DNA of 20,690 nucleotides from an uncultured Bacilli bacterium (GCA_904502205.1 CAJGDR010000008.1:1-20690); one strand, 5' to 3'; counted from the stretch's first letter, positions 1 to 7,586 are shown. Translations and numbers: made by a program. Notes: generated by a model from the letters alone, not told the origin.

Positions 1-665
1 CGCATGTATGCAAGTGGTGCTATTTCTATAATACCTTTTTCAATTAGTTTTTCAGCTTGTTCATTACCTAAAATATCATTAATTGCATCATAAATAGGGA
101 TTAAATAAGGATCAATTTTTTCTTTTAAATCGCCAGGCAAAAATCCCAGTTTTTCACCAGCTTCAACAACTGGTCTTGTAATGATAATTTTTTTAATTTT
201 ATTTTTCTTTAATAAATTCATAGCATATGCTACAGTCAAGTAAGTTTTACCACTACCTGCTGCACCAACTGCAAAAACAATGTCTGATGATTGTAAAGCT
301 TCAAAATACTTCTTTTGATTAATACTTTTCGCAACTATTTGTCGTCCATCGTAAGTATTAACAAATACAACAGATTTATTAAAGAAAGCTTCAACATCTT
401 CTAGTTTATAATTATTTACCATCGAAATAATACTTAAAATATCACGTTCTTTAACTTGTAGACCTTTTTTAATGTAAATTTCAATAATTTTAATTATTTT
501 TAATAGTACTGATTCCATTGATTCATCACCAATTAAATCATTTGTAGTTAGTAAAATATTTGTTTTATAAGCATTTTCGATTATTTTTAAATGTTTATTC
601 ATTGGACCTAATATTGCCATTTCAACATCAGGGTTATTGAAAGTATAAATTAATTTTTCCGCCAT
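1..665 (-). CDS. phoH: PhoH-like ATPase, N-terminal part (cut by window edge)
   Basis: The visible part is 221 codons of a PhoH-family P-loop ATPase; the C-terminus lies beyond the left edge. The Walker A motif GAAGSGKT is at about residues 134-141. It is followed by the PhoH-typical ITRPVVEAGEKLGFLPGD segment. The N-terminal ~110 residues match the small domain that precedes the ATPase domain in Bacillus-type PhoH. The family is cytoplasmic and linked to RNA metabolism, but its exact role is not settled. The ATG at 665 has an AGAGGA Shine-Dalgarno (SD) sequence about 8 nt upstream. The gene follows yqfC-yqfD on the same strand, the order known in Bacillus. A TATAAT box in the 66-nt gap suggests it also has its own promoter. 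The identification is secure. Confidence 0.95.
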   Translation of the reverse strand, partial: MAEKLIYTFNNPDVEMAILGPMNKHLKIIENAYKTNILLTTNDLIGDESMESVLLKIIKIIEIYIKKGLQVKERDILSIISMVNNYKLEDVEAFFNKSVVFVNTYDGRQIVAKSINQKKYFEALQSSDIVFAVGAAGSGKTYLTVAYAMNLLKKNKIKKIIITRPVVEAGEKLGFLPGDLKEKIDPYLIPIYDAINDILGNEQAEKLIEKGIIEIAPLAYM

Positions 666-685
666 AAAGTTCCTCTTATAACTAT

Positions 686-691
686 ATTATA
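686..691 (-). promoter_or_regulatory. Putative -10 box of phoH promoter
   Basis: TATAAT on the minus strand, about 21 nt before the phoH start codon and in the only sizeable gap of the yqfC-yqfD-phoH run. The -35 region at the usual spacing (TTTTAA) is poor, so this is a moderate call. It would give phoH expression independent of the sporulation genes upstream. Confidence 0.45.
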
Positions 692-731
692 ATCCATAAA
701 TGATATTTTTAAAAGAAATCAATTAATTTTT

Positions 732-1811
732 TTAATATTGTCGTAAAACAACAATATTTTTATCTGCTCTTACTAATAGTTTAATTATGTATTTGTCATC
801 AATTTCTTTTGTTTCTAATAAATCAATACTTAAAATTCCTTCTTTTTCTGATATACGATCTTTTTCTAAGTTAAAATATACAATACTTTTTGCATATACT
901 ATAGCATCTTCTTGATTGTAACTGATTGTATAATTGTTCATTTCATAAATCGATTCTTCTTTTATTTTAAAAATTCCAAATAAATCAAAGATATTATTTG
1001 TTGAAATTTTAAAATTCTGATAAGTATTTTTCTTCTTTTTAATACTAGTCTTGTTAAATTCAATAAATCGATAATTTAACATATTTCCTGTATACGAATA
1101 TACTGCTTGTGTTTTATTAATTTCAATTTCTTGAACATAAACTATCTCACCTATTATTATACCACAAGGAGCAATAATTTGTTTAGACAAATTTCCAGTT
1201 ATTAAAATATCACCTTTTTTAACAACTTGATTAATATCTGTTGTTACTTTACCTTTAGTAACTATAATATGTTTTACATATGCATCATATCCACTTACAA
1301 AGTCACCTGGTAGAGTATTGAATAATTGATTAAAACCCAGAATTTGATTAAGTTCAATATTTAAATATAATACACTACCTTGTTTTCTTAATCCAATCCA
1401 TGAATAATGAGGATATTTCAACATTAACTCTTTTGATAATTCATTTAAATTTAGTTTTTTATGTTGTTTAACCATCTCTTGTGTTTTTTGAAACACAATA
1501 TCGTCTTTAATACTGCTAGTTTGATATTTAACTTCTCTTATATAATAAGGAGTAACAAATAAAATTATTAAAATAGTTATAATCGAAATTAACAATAATA
1601 AATACTTTATTAATACTTTTAAATAAACATCTTTAAAACTATTCGAACATTTAAAACCATCAATTTCAATTAAAACATTAGAATAAAACGTTACCTCTTG
1701 ATCTACTATTTTAATATTATAAGTATTGATCGTTTTTAGATAATCTAAATATTGATTATAACATTCCAAAGTAGTGGTGATAAAATATTTCTTAAATAAA
1801 GGATATTTCAT
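732..1811 (-). CDS. yqfD: Sporulation protein YqfD
   Basis: A 359-aa protein with a soluble N-terminal part, one clear membrane segment at about residues 69-88 (KYLLLLISIITILIILFV), and a C-terminal region. The C-terminal region carries the YqfD signature GKVTTDINQVVKKGDILITG, typical of the family's barrel-sandwich-like stretch. Bacillus YqfD is a mother-cell sporulation protein of unresolved mechanism; this copy is somewhat shorter than the ~398 aa usual there. The ATG at 1811 lies inside the end of yqfC (20-nt overlap). An AAGGTG SD sits 7 nt upstream, so the two genes are probably translationally coupled. phoH follows. The name rests on motif, topology and synteny together. Confidence 0.87.
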   Translation of the reverse strand: MKYPLFKKYFITTTLECYNQYLDYLKTINTYNIKIVDQEVTFYSNVLIEIDGFKCSNSFKDVYLKVLIKYLLLLISIITILIILFVTPYYIREVKYQTSSIKDDIVFQKTQEMVKQHKKLNLNELSKELMLKYPHYSWIGLRKQGSVLYLNIELNQILGFNQLFNTLPGDFVSGYDAYVKHIIVTKGKVTTDINQVVKKGDILITGNLSKQIIAPCGIIIGEIVYVQEIEINKTQAVYSYTGNMLNYRFIEFNKTSIKKKKNTYQNFKISTNNIFDLFGIFKIKEESIYEMNNYTISYNQEDAIVYAKSIVYFNLEKDRISEKEGILSIDLLETKEIDDKYIIKLLVRADKNIVVLRQY

Positions 1812-2007
1812 TTAATACACCTTCAATTTGGATTTGAAGACAATTTAATTCTTTAATCAAAAGTTCTTTTCCTAAAATTTCAATATTATCAATTATGATT
1901 TTTGTTTCGCTAATAAGAGATAACTTTTTATAATTTTCAATTAATATATAATTTTGATTTTTAATAAAGATTTTTAAATCATAAAATTCATCAAATAATT
2001 TTTTCAA
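1792..2007 (-). CDS. yqfC: Sporulation protein YqfC (YabP/YqfC family)
   Basis: A 71-aa protein built of the repeating beta pattern of the YabP/YqfC family: NYILIENYKKLSLIS, then IEILGKELLIKELN, then IQIEGVLNEISF. This compares with family strings of the type 'v.IEnhkgI..y....I.I....g.l.I.G.nL.I..l....l.I.G.I.sIeF'. It is shorter than the ~93 aa of Bacillus YqfC, mainly at the N-terminus. The start is a TTG at 2007, chosen because GGTGAT lies about 5 nt upstream; no ATG is available in frame. The family acts in the mother cell during sporulation and its biochemical function is unknown. The 3' end overlaps yqfD by 20 nt. A terminator separates it from rpsU upstream, so it needs its own promoter. 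Confidence 0.8.
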   Translation of the reverse strand: MKKLFDEFYDLKIFIKNQNYILIENYKKLSLISETKIIIDNIEILGKELLIKELNCLQIQIEGVLNEISFI

Positions 2008-2050
2008 ATTATCACCATCTAATTATATGATTTTAAAAACATTTTTAGAA

Positions 2051-2073
2051 AGAAAAAAGGCATATAAATGCCT
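2051..2073 (-). terminator. Intrinsic terminator of rpsU
   Basis: On the minus strand AGGCAT-TTAT-ATGCCT forms a perfect 6-bp hairpin (arms 2058-2063 and 2068-2073) followed by TTTTTTCTTTC. It starts 16 nt after the rpsU stop and separates rpsU from yqfC. Confidence 0.85.
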
Positions 2074-2088
2074 ATTTTACTTTAATGA

Positions 2089-2265
2089 TTAACGATGTCC
2101 ATTTTTACGTGCAGCACGTCTTTTTTCTTTGCGGATATCACTTGGTTTCATGTAATGTTGACGTTTGCGGGCTTCAACAAGGGTACCCGATCTAGAAACA
2201 TCACGTTTGAATCTTTTTAGTGCTTCATCAAGTGTATCATTTTCGCGAACGATAGTCTTTGGCAT
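2089..2265 (-). CDS. rpsU: 30S ribosomal protein bS21
   Basis: A 58-aa basic protein starting [20 protein letters not shown] and ending in a Lys/Arg-rich tail ([10 protein letters not shown]), the full length and sequence pattern of bS21. bS21 is a small-subunit protein contacting the 3' end of 16S rRNA, so it sits near the SD/anti-SD helix. A strong SD, AAGGAGGG, lies about 8 nt before the ATG. It has its own consensus-like promoter and a clear terminator. In Bacillus, rpsU heads a cluster that includes yqeY and, a few genes later, yqfC-yqfD-phoH; here yqfC follows directly, so the genes usually in between are absent. Confidence 0.97.
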   Translation of the reverse strand: MPKTIVRENDTLDEALKRFKRDVSRSGTLVEARKRQHYMKPSDIRKEKRRAARKNGHR

Positions 2266-2302
2266 TCTTTGGTCCCTCCTTCCGCACCATAAAATCTTCT
2301 AT

Positions 2303-2331
2303 ATTATATAATATTTTCGAAAAAAAGTCAA
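2303..2331 (-). promoter_or_regulatory. Sigma-A-type promoter of rpsU
   Basis: On the minus strand TTGACT (2326-2331), a 17-nt spacer and TATAAT (2303-2308), about 38 nt upstream of the rpsU start codon. Both hexamers are close to consensus. Confidence 0.85.
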
Positions 2332-2365
2332 GAAAAACGTTGTTTTAATTCATAAATTAAATGTT

Positions 2366-3784
2366 TTAATACTTCTTTAGCAAATTATCAGCTTTTTGTA
2401 AGAAATAAGTCGCAATATTACTAAAATCTAAACCAGTTGTTTTGTTCATTCCAGTTGCAAATTTGAACATTGCTACTAAATACCAACTTAATGCTTGTAA
2501 GCTATACCATAGTTCAATGACTTTAATTTCATCAATAGTTAAATTTCTATTTACAACCTTAGCATATGCTTCAATACCAATATTTAAATCATCATTACCT
2601 AAACATGCAAAGTCAAATAACGGATCATTGTTACCTGTAAATTCAAAATCAATTAAAATATCTTGTTGATTAGTAAATACATGATTTGATAATTGAGAAT
2701 CATTATGACATGGCATTTTTGGTCGTTGTTCTAAAAAATTACGATATGTTAAGATTTTTCCTTTTAATTCTTCAAATTCTTTACATAAAGGCATATTAAA
2801 AATATTAACTAGTCGTTCATAATACAAAAATCTTTCAAATGGCTTAAAGTCATTTTCAAAAAATTCTAAATTATGAAGTTCATTTAATACTTTAGCAATT
2901 CCTTCAATATTGTATTTTTCTTCTTCTCTTATAATATAAGGAGAAACTTTAAAACCAGATTGTAAGTCAAAATAATTATATTGAACAAAAGAAACATTAT
3001 CTTTAACTTTGTTTAGTGCAGCTAATTCCAATTTTCTGCCTACAAATAATTCAGCATTAATACCTGGAATTCTTGCTGTATAACAATTTTTATTTGTTTT
3101 TACTAAATATGTATTATTACTCATACCACCTGGTATTTTTTCAATACTTTGAACTTCTTCGTTTAAATTATTACAAAATTGTTCTTTAATATAATTTAAC
3201 TCTTCTTTTGAATCATTATAAAAAGTTAGTTTACGTTTTAAATTGTTTGTTGCATGAAAACGATGACTAATAGTATTTTTTAGATCAACTCCAAGTTCAG
3301 CTAATGTTTTTTCAAAACTTGGCAGATAAAAAATCGAGTCATATCCAAATCCTTGTGTACCCACTTCTTTAGTATTAATTAATCCTTGCATAATACCATT
3401 AGCAGTTATGACATTAGAACCATCATAAAAAGTTAATACTGTTTCAAAATGAGCATTACTCATTTTTCCATTTAATTTTGATAAAACTAATTGACGATTT
3501 TCTTTATCTCCCATTCCTGAATATCTTGCTGATTTAATGCCAGGTTCCCCATTTAAATCATCAATGAATAAACCTGTATCATCAGATATAACCGGAATTT
3601 TAAAATGATCAAAATAATATTTAGCCTTAATCAAAGAATTTTCATTGAGAGTTAAACCAATTTCATCAGGTTCTTCAATTTCTGGTAAATCATTCAAAGT
3701 TAAGAATTCAAAAGCAAGACTATGCAAAATCTTTTTAAATTCAGCAATTTTACCTTTATTATGGGAAGCTATTAATACTTTCAT
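2366..3784 (-). CDS. Fusion: RdgB/HAM1 nucleotide pyrophosphatase + choline-kinase-like phosphotransferase
   Basis: A 472-aa protein of two complete domains. Residues 2-185 are an RdgB/HAM1 dITP/XTP pyrophosphatase: SHNKGK at 7-12, SDDTGLFIDDLNGEPGIKSARYSG from 67, GFGYDSIF at 145-152, KNTISHR at 169-175. This family removes non-canonical purine triphosphates from the nucleotide pool. Residues ~213-470 are a choline/ethanolamine-kinase (LicA/COG0510-like) fold: glycine loop IPGGMSNNTYLV at 217-228, catalytic loop HND..LSN with D362 and N367, and metal-binding IDFEFTGNNDPLFD from 378. The kinase substrate cannot be read from sequence. ATG 3784 is chosen over an upstream in-frame start because AGAGG lies 7 nt before it and the longer version would run into the promoter. 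gerM is upstream, as in Bacillus, where rdgB (ysnA) follows gerM-rph. Neither domain looks degraded. Confidence 0.9.
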   Translation of the reverse strand: MKVLIASHNKGKIAEFKKILHSLAFEFLTLNDLPEIEEPDEIGLTLNENSLIKAKYYFDHFKIPVISDDTGLFIDDLNGEPGIKSARYSGMGDKENRQLVLSKLNGKMSNAHFETVLTFYDGSNVITANGIMQGLINTKEVGTQGFGYDSIFYLPSFEKTLAELGVDLKNTISHRFHATNNLKRKLTFYNDSKEELNYIKEQFCNNLNEEVQSIEKIPGGMSNNTYLVKTNKNCYTARIPGINAELFVGRKLELAALNKVKDNVSFVQYNYFDLQSGFKVSPYIIREEEKYNIEGIAKVLNELHNLEFFENDFKPFERFLYYERLVNIFNMPLCKEFEELKGKILTYRNFLEQRPKMPCHNDSQLSNHVFTNQQDILIDFEFTGNNDPLFDFACLGNDDLNIGIEAYAKVVNRNLTIDEIKVIELWYSLQALSWYLVAMFKFATGMNKTTGLDFSNIATYFLQKADNLLKKY

Positions 3785-3836
3785 AAAATACCTCTTAATT
3801 TTTGCAATTAGATATTTATCTATTTTACTTTTAATT

Positions 3837-3865
3837 ATTATACACTTTTTTTTGAGATTTTTCAA
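3837..3865 (-). promoter_or_regulatory. Sigma-A-type promoter of the rdgB-kinase fusion gene
   Basis: On the minus strand TTGAAA (3860-3865), an exact 17-nt spacer containing eight A's, and TATAAT (3837-3842). It lies just downstream of the gerM terminator. Its position rules out the 29-codon N-terminal extension that the open frame would allow. Confidence 0.88.
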
Positions 3866-3874
3866 GTTCAATGC

Positions 3875-3905
3875 AAAATAAAAAAGTGAATTTCTCCACT
3901 TTTTT
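3875..3905 (-). terminator. Intrinsic terminator of gerM
   Basis: On the minus strand AAAAAAGTG, an 8-nt loop and CACTTTTTT (arms 3897-3905 and 3880-3888), then ATTTT. The gerM stop codon lies at the edge of the first arm. Confidence 0.8.
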
Positions 3906-4752
3906 ATTCATTTTCTGTCATTTCTTTAAATACCCTTTGATAAAAAACATTTTCATTATTATTAATATTTAAACTATTTAAATCAAAGTTTAACGCTACT
4001 GTTTCCGAAATAGATGCAATCTGATTAGTAGTCAAAACACTTGCATCGACAAAATCGAGAGTTAATACGCTATCTTCTAATGTATAATCATATGTACTGC
4101 TATCGATATTATCTAATATTTTCATGACAATATAGTCACAAACATCTTCATTTAAATGAAAGTAAGTAACTGGCATAATATAATTGTCTTCTTGATAAAC
4201 AATTGTAGTAGCTGTAGATTCATACAAATACATTGTTTCATATTGATAATTAATCCCCATTTTTTTATTCAACTCATAAAAAGTATAATCAGAAACTTCA
4301 TTAATCATTTCTCCATTAACGTAAATTTCAAGATTATCAATATTTTCATCGACATATGTCCAAACTAATGATTCTAAAGTTTCTCTTGTAGTTTCAGTTA
4401 TTTGTTCTGTTAATTCTAATTTTAAAGTACGTTCTTCAATTGAATAATCATTTAGAACAATATCTTTTGTTAATAAACTAGCATAACCTTCAGGAATCAT
4501 TTCTGAGTTAGTAGTTAAAATGTCCCATTTTTGTCTTATTTGATCTTCTTCCAAACTATTTACAGGAACATTAACACCAACAATTTTGTTTTTATCATTT
4601 TTAACATATACTAAAATATTATAAGCACTTGAATTTTCATCTAAATTGTTTTTACCAAACCATTTTGTATAAACTTCTTTCGGTATTAATACTGCCGTTA
4701 AAGCAAGTGCTGCCAATAAACAAACAACAATAATTATAATTCTCTTCTTCAT
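3904..4752 (-). CDS. gerM: GerM-like sporulation protein with two GerMN-type domains
   Basis: A 282-aa protein with an N-terminal membrane anchor (residues 5-24 after KKR) and an extracytoplasmic region. Residues ~46-150 fit a GerMN domain: ILVYVKNDKNKIVGVNVPV, an amphipathic QIRQKWDILT helix, IPEGYASLLTKDIVLNDYSIEERTLKLELTEQ, and WTYVDENIDNLEIYVNGE. Residues ~175-265 look like a diverged second copy, matching the tandem arrangement of Bacillus GerM. GerM works with the SpoIIQ-SpoIIIAH channel between mother cell and forespore. Bacillus GerM is a lipoprotein; here I see no lipobox, only a membrane anchor. ATG 4752 is preferred over 4764 because the earlier ATG is part of the GAGGTG SD. The neighbour rdgB fusion supports the name, since gerM lies close to rdgB in Bacillus. 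Confidence 0.8.
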   Translation of the reverse strand: MKKRIIIIVVCLLAALALTAVLIPKEVYTKWFGKNNLDENSSAYNILVYVKNDKNKIVGVNVPVNSLEEDQIRQKWDILTTNSEMIPEGYASLLTKDIVLNDYSIEERTLKLELTEQITETTRETLESLVWTYVDENIDNLEIYVNGEMINEVSDYTFYELNKKMGINYQYETMYLYESTATTIVYQEDNYIMPVTYFHLNEDVCDYIVMKILDNIDSSTYDYTLEDSVLTLDFVDASVLTTNQIASISETVALNFDLNSLNINNNENVFYQRVFKEMTENE

Positions 4753-4779
4753 AAAACACCTCATTAATATTACGCAACA

Positions 4780-4794
4780 CTTTTATGAATTATA
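4780..4794 (-). promoter_or_regulatory. Candidate gerM promoter region (extended -10 and a sigma-E-like -10)
   Basis: On the minus strand TGG-TATAAT (-10 at 4789-4794) is an extended -10 for the housekeeping sigma factor with no good -35. A few bases later CATAAAAG (4780-4787) resembles the sigma-E -10 (CATACAAT), with a TTATAAT 13 nt upstream. Which one is used cannot be told from the sequence. Confidence 0.4.
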
Positions 4795-4813
4795 CCAATT
4801 ATTATAATAACAT

Positions 4814-4842
4814 TTGAGTTTTTTCACAAAAAATGGTATATT
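4814..4842 (+). promoter_or_regulatory. Promoter of the CPBP protease gene
   Basis: TTGAGT (4814-4819), a 17-nt spacer ending in TGG, and TATATT (4837-4842), 21 nt before the chosen ATG. It overlaps an in-frame upstream ATG at 4833, which is therefore not the start. It is divergent from the gerM promoter. Confidence 0.75.
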
Positions 4843-4862
4843 ATAATAAAGAGGGTGATTTT

Positions 4863-5744
4863 ATGACTAATCAAAATTATGATTCTGAACAAATAATTGA
4901 TATCAATTCAAATAATGTTACAACATCTTCTATTGATGCTGATTATCCTGAACAACATTATTTAAAATTAATTCTAATTTATTTTTTAACAATGTATTTT
5001 GCTTCTTCAATTTTTCAAATTGTCGTAATGTCTTTATACAAAGTAATATTTGATATGCCAACTGGATCCACTGATGCTAATGGTATTATCGTTTATACAA
5101 AACATTTCCAAGATTTTGTAAACTTGTGGACACAAATAGGTGTTTATGGAATGATTTTTGCCGTTCTTGTCCTTTCACTTAAGAAAGTAATTCGTGCTGA
5201 TTTATTCCGTACAAAAGGACATATGAAAGACACTTTTAAAAAAGCAGGTAAAGGTATCTTATATGTTTACGTTGCTTCATACGTATCAAATATAATTTTA
5301 ATGATTTTACAAGTTGTTGATGAATCAGAAAACCAAACTGCAATAGTTGATATGTTGCATTCATCTCAAACTTTCGCTGTTGTACTATACTGTGCAATAT
5401 TAATAATTGTTGCACCAATTGTTGAGGAATTAATTTTTAGAAAAGCAATGTTTGGTTATTTAAGAAAATTCAAGTTTTCTAAAAATATCAAAATTTTAAT
5501 TACTGGTTTACTATTTGGTGGTATTCATGTTGCAACAGCAATTTTAGTAATGCTTATTGAAAAAGCATCATTTAACGTAATAATTACAGAGGTATTACTT
5601 GGTATTCCTTATTGTGTAATGGGATGTGTACTAGGTTATATTTACGTTGAATCTGATGAAAATGTTGTTGTTCCAACATTAGTTCATATGTTCAATAATG
5701 CTCTATCAGTAATTTTAAATTTATTCTTAATCTATTACATTTAA
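4863..5744 (+). CDS. CPBP-family intramembrane metalloprotease (CAAX protease/Abi type)
   Basis: A 293-aa multi-pass membrane protein with the three CPBP motifs. EELIFR is at 188-193 (EExxxR), FGGIH at 218-222 (FxxxH) and HMFNN at 275-279 (HxxxN). These supply the Glu/His residues of a membrane-embedded glutamate/metal protease related to eukaryotic Rce1. The N-terminal ~30 residues are polar and acidic, followed by about seven or eight hydrophobic segments. Bacterial members include bacteriocin-immunity and sporulation-associated proteases, but no substrate can be assigned. The start at 4863 follows AGAGGGTGA with a 5-nt gap. It is the only plus-strand gene between 1 and 12 kb, transcribed alone, divergent from gerM and convergent with HU. 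Confidence 0.88.
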   Translation: MTNQNYDSEQIIDINSNNVTTSSIDADYPEQHYLKLILIYFLTMYFASSIFQIVVMSLYKVIFDMPTGSTDANGIIVYTKHFQDFVNLWTQIGVYGMIFAVLVLSLKKVIRADLFRTKGHMKDTFKKAGKGILYVYVASYVSNIILMILQVVDESENQTAIVDMLHSSQTFAVVLYCAILIIVAPIVEELIFRKAMFGYLRKFKFSKNIKILITGLLFGGIHVATAILVMLIEKASFNVIITEVLLGIPYCVMGCVLGYIYVESDENVVVPTLVHMFNNALSVILNLFLIYYI

Positions 5745-5778
5745 AAAAATAAGGCTTATTTACTAAGCCTTATTTTTT
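5744..5778. terminator. Bidirectional terminator between CPBP gene and HU gene
   Basis: A perfect 15-bp inverted repeat around TAAGGCTTA / TAAGCCTTA with a 5-nt loop (arms 5744-5758 and 5764-5778). A/T runs at both ends give U-tracts on either strand. It contains the HU stop codon and begins at the last base of the CPBP stop. Confidence 0.93.
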
Positions 5779-6048
5779 ATTTATGCAATCTTTTAAATGT
5801 TTACTAGATGTAAAACGGATACGATACCCACCTTTAATCAGTTGTCTTTCACCTGTAATAGGATTTACTCCGTAATAATCTTCTTGTAATACTTTTTCAA
5901 ATGTTCCAAAGTTACTAATCATAACTTTATCTTCTAATTCTAGACCTTTTGTCAAAAGTTCAAATACTTGAGTAACAACATTGTCAATATCTTGTTTAAA
6001 ATAGTCTGAGTTTTGAAAAATTGCATCGACGATATCTTTTTTCTTCAT
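5770..6048 (-). CDS. HU-family DNA-binding protein
   Basis: A 92-aa histone-like protein. The N-terminal helices (MKKKDIVDAIFQNS....VVTQVFELLTKGLEL) lead into ISNFGTFEKV and the DNA-binding beta arm with NPITGE at 62-67. A C-terminal helix, HLKDCINKK, ends it. Length and layout fit HU, which bends and compacts DNA as a dimer. The arm reads GVNPITGERQLIKGGYRIRF, so the usual Arg before Asn-Pro is Val; this is a divergent HU rather than a textbook one. ATG 6048 is preferred because GAGGT lies 8-9 nt upstream; the longer open frame runs through the promoter. It follows spoIVA on the same strand, the same order as spoIVA-hbs in Bacillus. Confidence 0.9.
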   Translation of the reverse strand: MKKKDIVDAIFQNSDYFKQDIDNVVTQVFELLTKGLELEDKVMISNFGTFEKVLQEDYYGVNPITGERQLIKGGYRIRFTSSKHLKDCINKK

Positions 6049-6066
6049 AACTTGTACCTCAAGACT

Positions 6067-6095
6067 ATTATACCACTTTTCAAGCATTTTGTCAA
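6067..6095 (-). promoter_or_regulatory. Consensus sigma-A promoter of the HU gene
   Basis: On the minus strand TTGACA (6090-6095), a 17-nt spacer ending in TGG, and TATAAT (6067-6072). Both boxes are perfect, with an extended -10. The implied 5' leader is very short (about 12 nt) and holds little beyond the SD. It is the strongest-looking promoter in the window, as expected for an abundant nucleoid protein. Confidence 0.95.
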
Positions 6096-6122
6096 AAAAA
6101 TTAAGGTAAAAAGCCACTTTTT

Positions 6123-7586
6123 TTATAATACGATGGCAATTACTCCGCCTTTAGTTTTGTTTACTACTTTATTCATTGCATCTTTGTATTTATATTGTAC
6201 AACCTCAGGAATAGCATTAATTTTTGCTTTTACTCCATCATTTATAACATCACAAAGCTTACGACCGAAGATTTCACTGTTCCAAACATTTTCATTACTA
6301 TCTTTAGACATGTGTTCAACTAACACTTCAGCTTGTTCTTTAGATCCAATAATTGGTTCAAATGAAGATTCAACATCAATTTTAACCATAAATATTGCAG
6401 GTGCAGTTGCATTAATTTTAATACCATACCTTCCACCTTGTTTAGAAAGTTCAGGATCTGATAACACCATATCACTAATTTCAGGGAATGCTATACCATA
6501 TCCTTGTGTTTCTAACCCTTTTAAAGCTGGTTTGATTTTCTGACAAATAGTTTTATTTTCTTGATATTCTTGTAAAATTTCGATTAATTTAGATTTATCA
6601 TCTAACTTTTCTCCAACAATTTCTTCAATACATGTACTATATACATCATCATTGATTTCTAATGTAATTGTTACATTACCAGTACCAGAATTAATTTCGG
6701 TGATTCTAGCCGAATCAAATAATCCTGATTCAATCAAAGAATCTTGTAATAAGAAAGCATCTTTCATTCGTTCATATTTTTTTAAATCGTTTAAAACATC
6801 ATTTAATCTAGCTTTATATGTTACATTTGGACCTAAATTACTTACCCAATCTGGAACATCAATTGATAAATCATTGATCTTAAACTCACTTAAAGCTTCT
6901 TTTAATAAATTATCAATATCATTTTCTGTCATTTCATTAACATTTAACGCAATAACTGATGTACCATATTGTTCTTTTAAATCTTCAACTTTTTGTTTTA
7001 CTTGTTCAGAATTTGGTGTAGTAGTATTTAGTACAATAACAAATGGTTTATCGGCGTTTTGTAATTCACCAACAACCTTTTCTAAAACATCATCATATTC
7101 TTCTTCACTGAATTCACTAAAACTTCCATCACTAGTTACAATAATACCGACATGTGAATGGGCATCAATGACTTTTTTCGTTCCAATTGATGCAGCATCT
7201 TGAAAACTAACTTCTTCAGTAAACCAAGGAGTTTTCACCATTCGATTACTACCATCTTCATTTAAATAACCTTTAGCTGATGGAATAACATAGCCAACAC
7301 AATCCACTAATCGAACATTAAATCCTACATCTTCAAAATTTACAAATGTTTGATTACTTGGAATAAACTTAGGTTCAACTGTCATTATTGTTTTACCATC
7401 ACCACTTTGTGGTAATTCATCAACAATTTTTTGTCTTACACCCTCATCTTCTACTAATGGTAGTACTTTTCTTTCGATAAAACGACGAATAAAAGTACTT
7501 TTCCCACTTCTAACTGAACCTACAACGCCTAAATAGATTTCTCCATTAGTGCGCATCGCAACATCTTTAATTACATTATCGCTCAT
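6123..7586 (-). CDS. spoIVA: Stage IV sporulation protein A (spore coat ATPase)
   Basis: A 487-aa protein close to the ~492 aa of Bacillus SpoIVA. The N-terminus NVIKDVAMRTNGEIYLGVVG aligns with the family start. Walker A GSVRSGKST lies at 23-31 (Lys29), followed by TIMTVEPKF, a Walker-B-like NVRLVDCVGY, DAHSHVGIIVTSDGS, and the family C-terminus GGVIAIVL. SpoIVA polymerises with ATP hydrolysis on the forespore's outer membrane and forms the base of the coat. I chose ATG 7586 because known family members start there. A GTG at 7640 would add 18 residues but has no good SD. No conventional SD directly precedes 7586 either; see the leader stem-loop. The HU gene follows, as in Bacillus. This is the strongest evidence for sporulation in the window. 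Confidence 0.96.
   Translation of the reverse strand: MSDNVIKDVAMRTNGEIYLGVVGSVRSGKSTFIRRFIERKVLPLVEDEGVRQKIVDELPQSGDGKTIMTVEPKFIPSNQTFVNFEDVGFNVRLVDCVGYVIPSAKGYLNEDGSNRMVKTPWFTEEVSFQDAASIGTKKVIDAHSHVGIIVTSDGSFSEFSEEEYDDVLEKVVGELQNADKPFVIVLNTTTPNSEQVKQKVEDLKEQYGTSVIALNVNEMTENDIDNLLKEALSEFKINDLSIDVPDWVSNLGPNVTYKARLNDVLNDLKKYERMKDAFLLQDSLIESGLFDSARITEINSGTGNVTITLEINDDVYSTCIEEIVGEKLDDKSKLIEILQEYQENKTICQKIKPALKGLETQGYGIAFPEISDMVLSDPELSKQGGRYGIKINATAPAIFMVKIDVESSFEPIIGSKEQAEVLVEHMSKDSNENVWNSEIFGRKLCDVINDGVKAKINAIPEVVQYKYKDAMNKVVNKTKGGVIAIVL

Noticed and set aside
2341..2368. Terminator after the rdgB-kinase gene
   Set aside because: TTTAATT-TATG-AATTAAA is an AT-only inverted repeat without a U-tract, as expected by chance in this DNA; read-through into rpsU is more likely.
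2442..2669. Plus-strand open frame inside the rdgB-kinase gene (and similar ones at 3645, 4156, 6013, 6652, 10471, 10955, 11839, 13164, 19244)
   Set aside because: Each lies opposite a well-identified gene, lacks a convincing SD, and has no domain-like sequence; they are antisense shadows.
3785..3871. 29-codon N-terminal extension of the rdgB-kinase gene
   Set aside because: It overlaps the promoter at 3837-3865, is Lys/Ile-rich low-complexity sequence, and MKVLIASHNKGK at 3784 is the family start with an SD.
4833..4862. Earlier ATG for the CPBP protease (10 extra residues)
   Set aside because: That ATG lies in the promoter spacer, before the -10 box; ATG 4863 has the SD.
6096..6122. Terminator after spoIVA
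   Set aside because: AAAAAG-TGG-CTTTTT is only a 6-bp, almost all-A/T hairpin without a good U-tract next to it; too weak to call.
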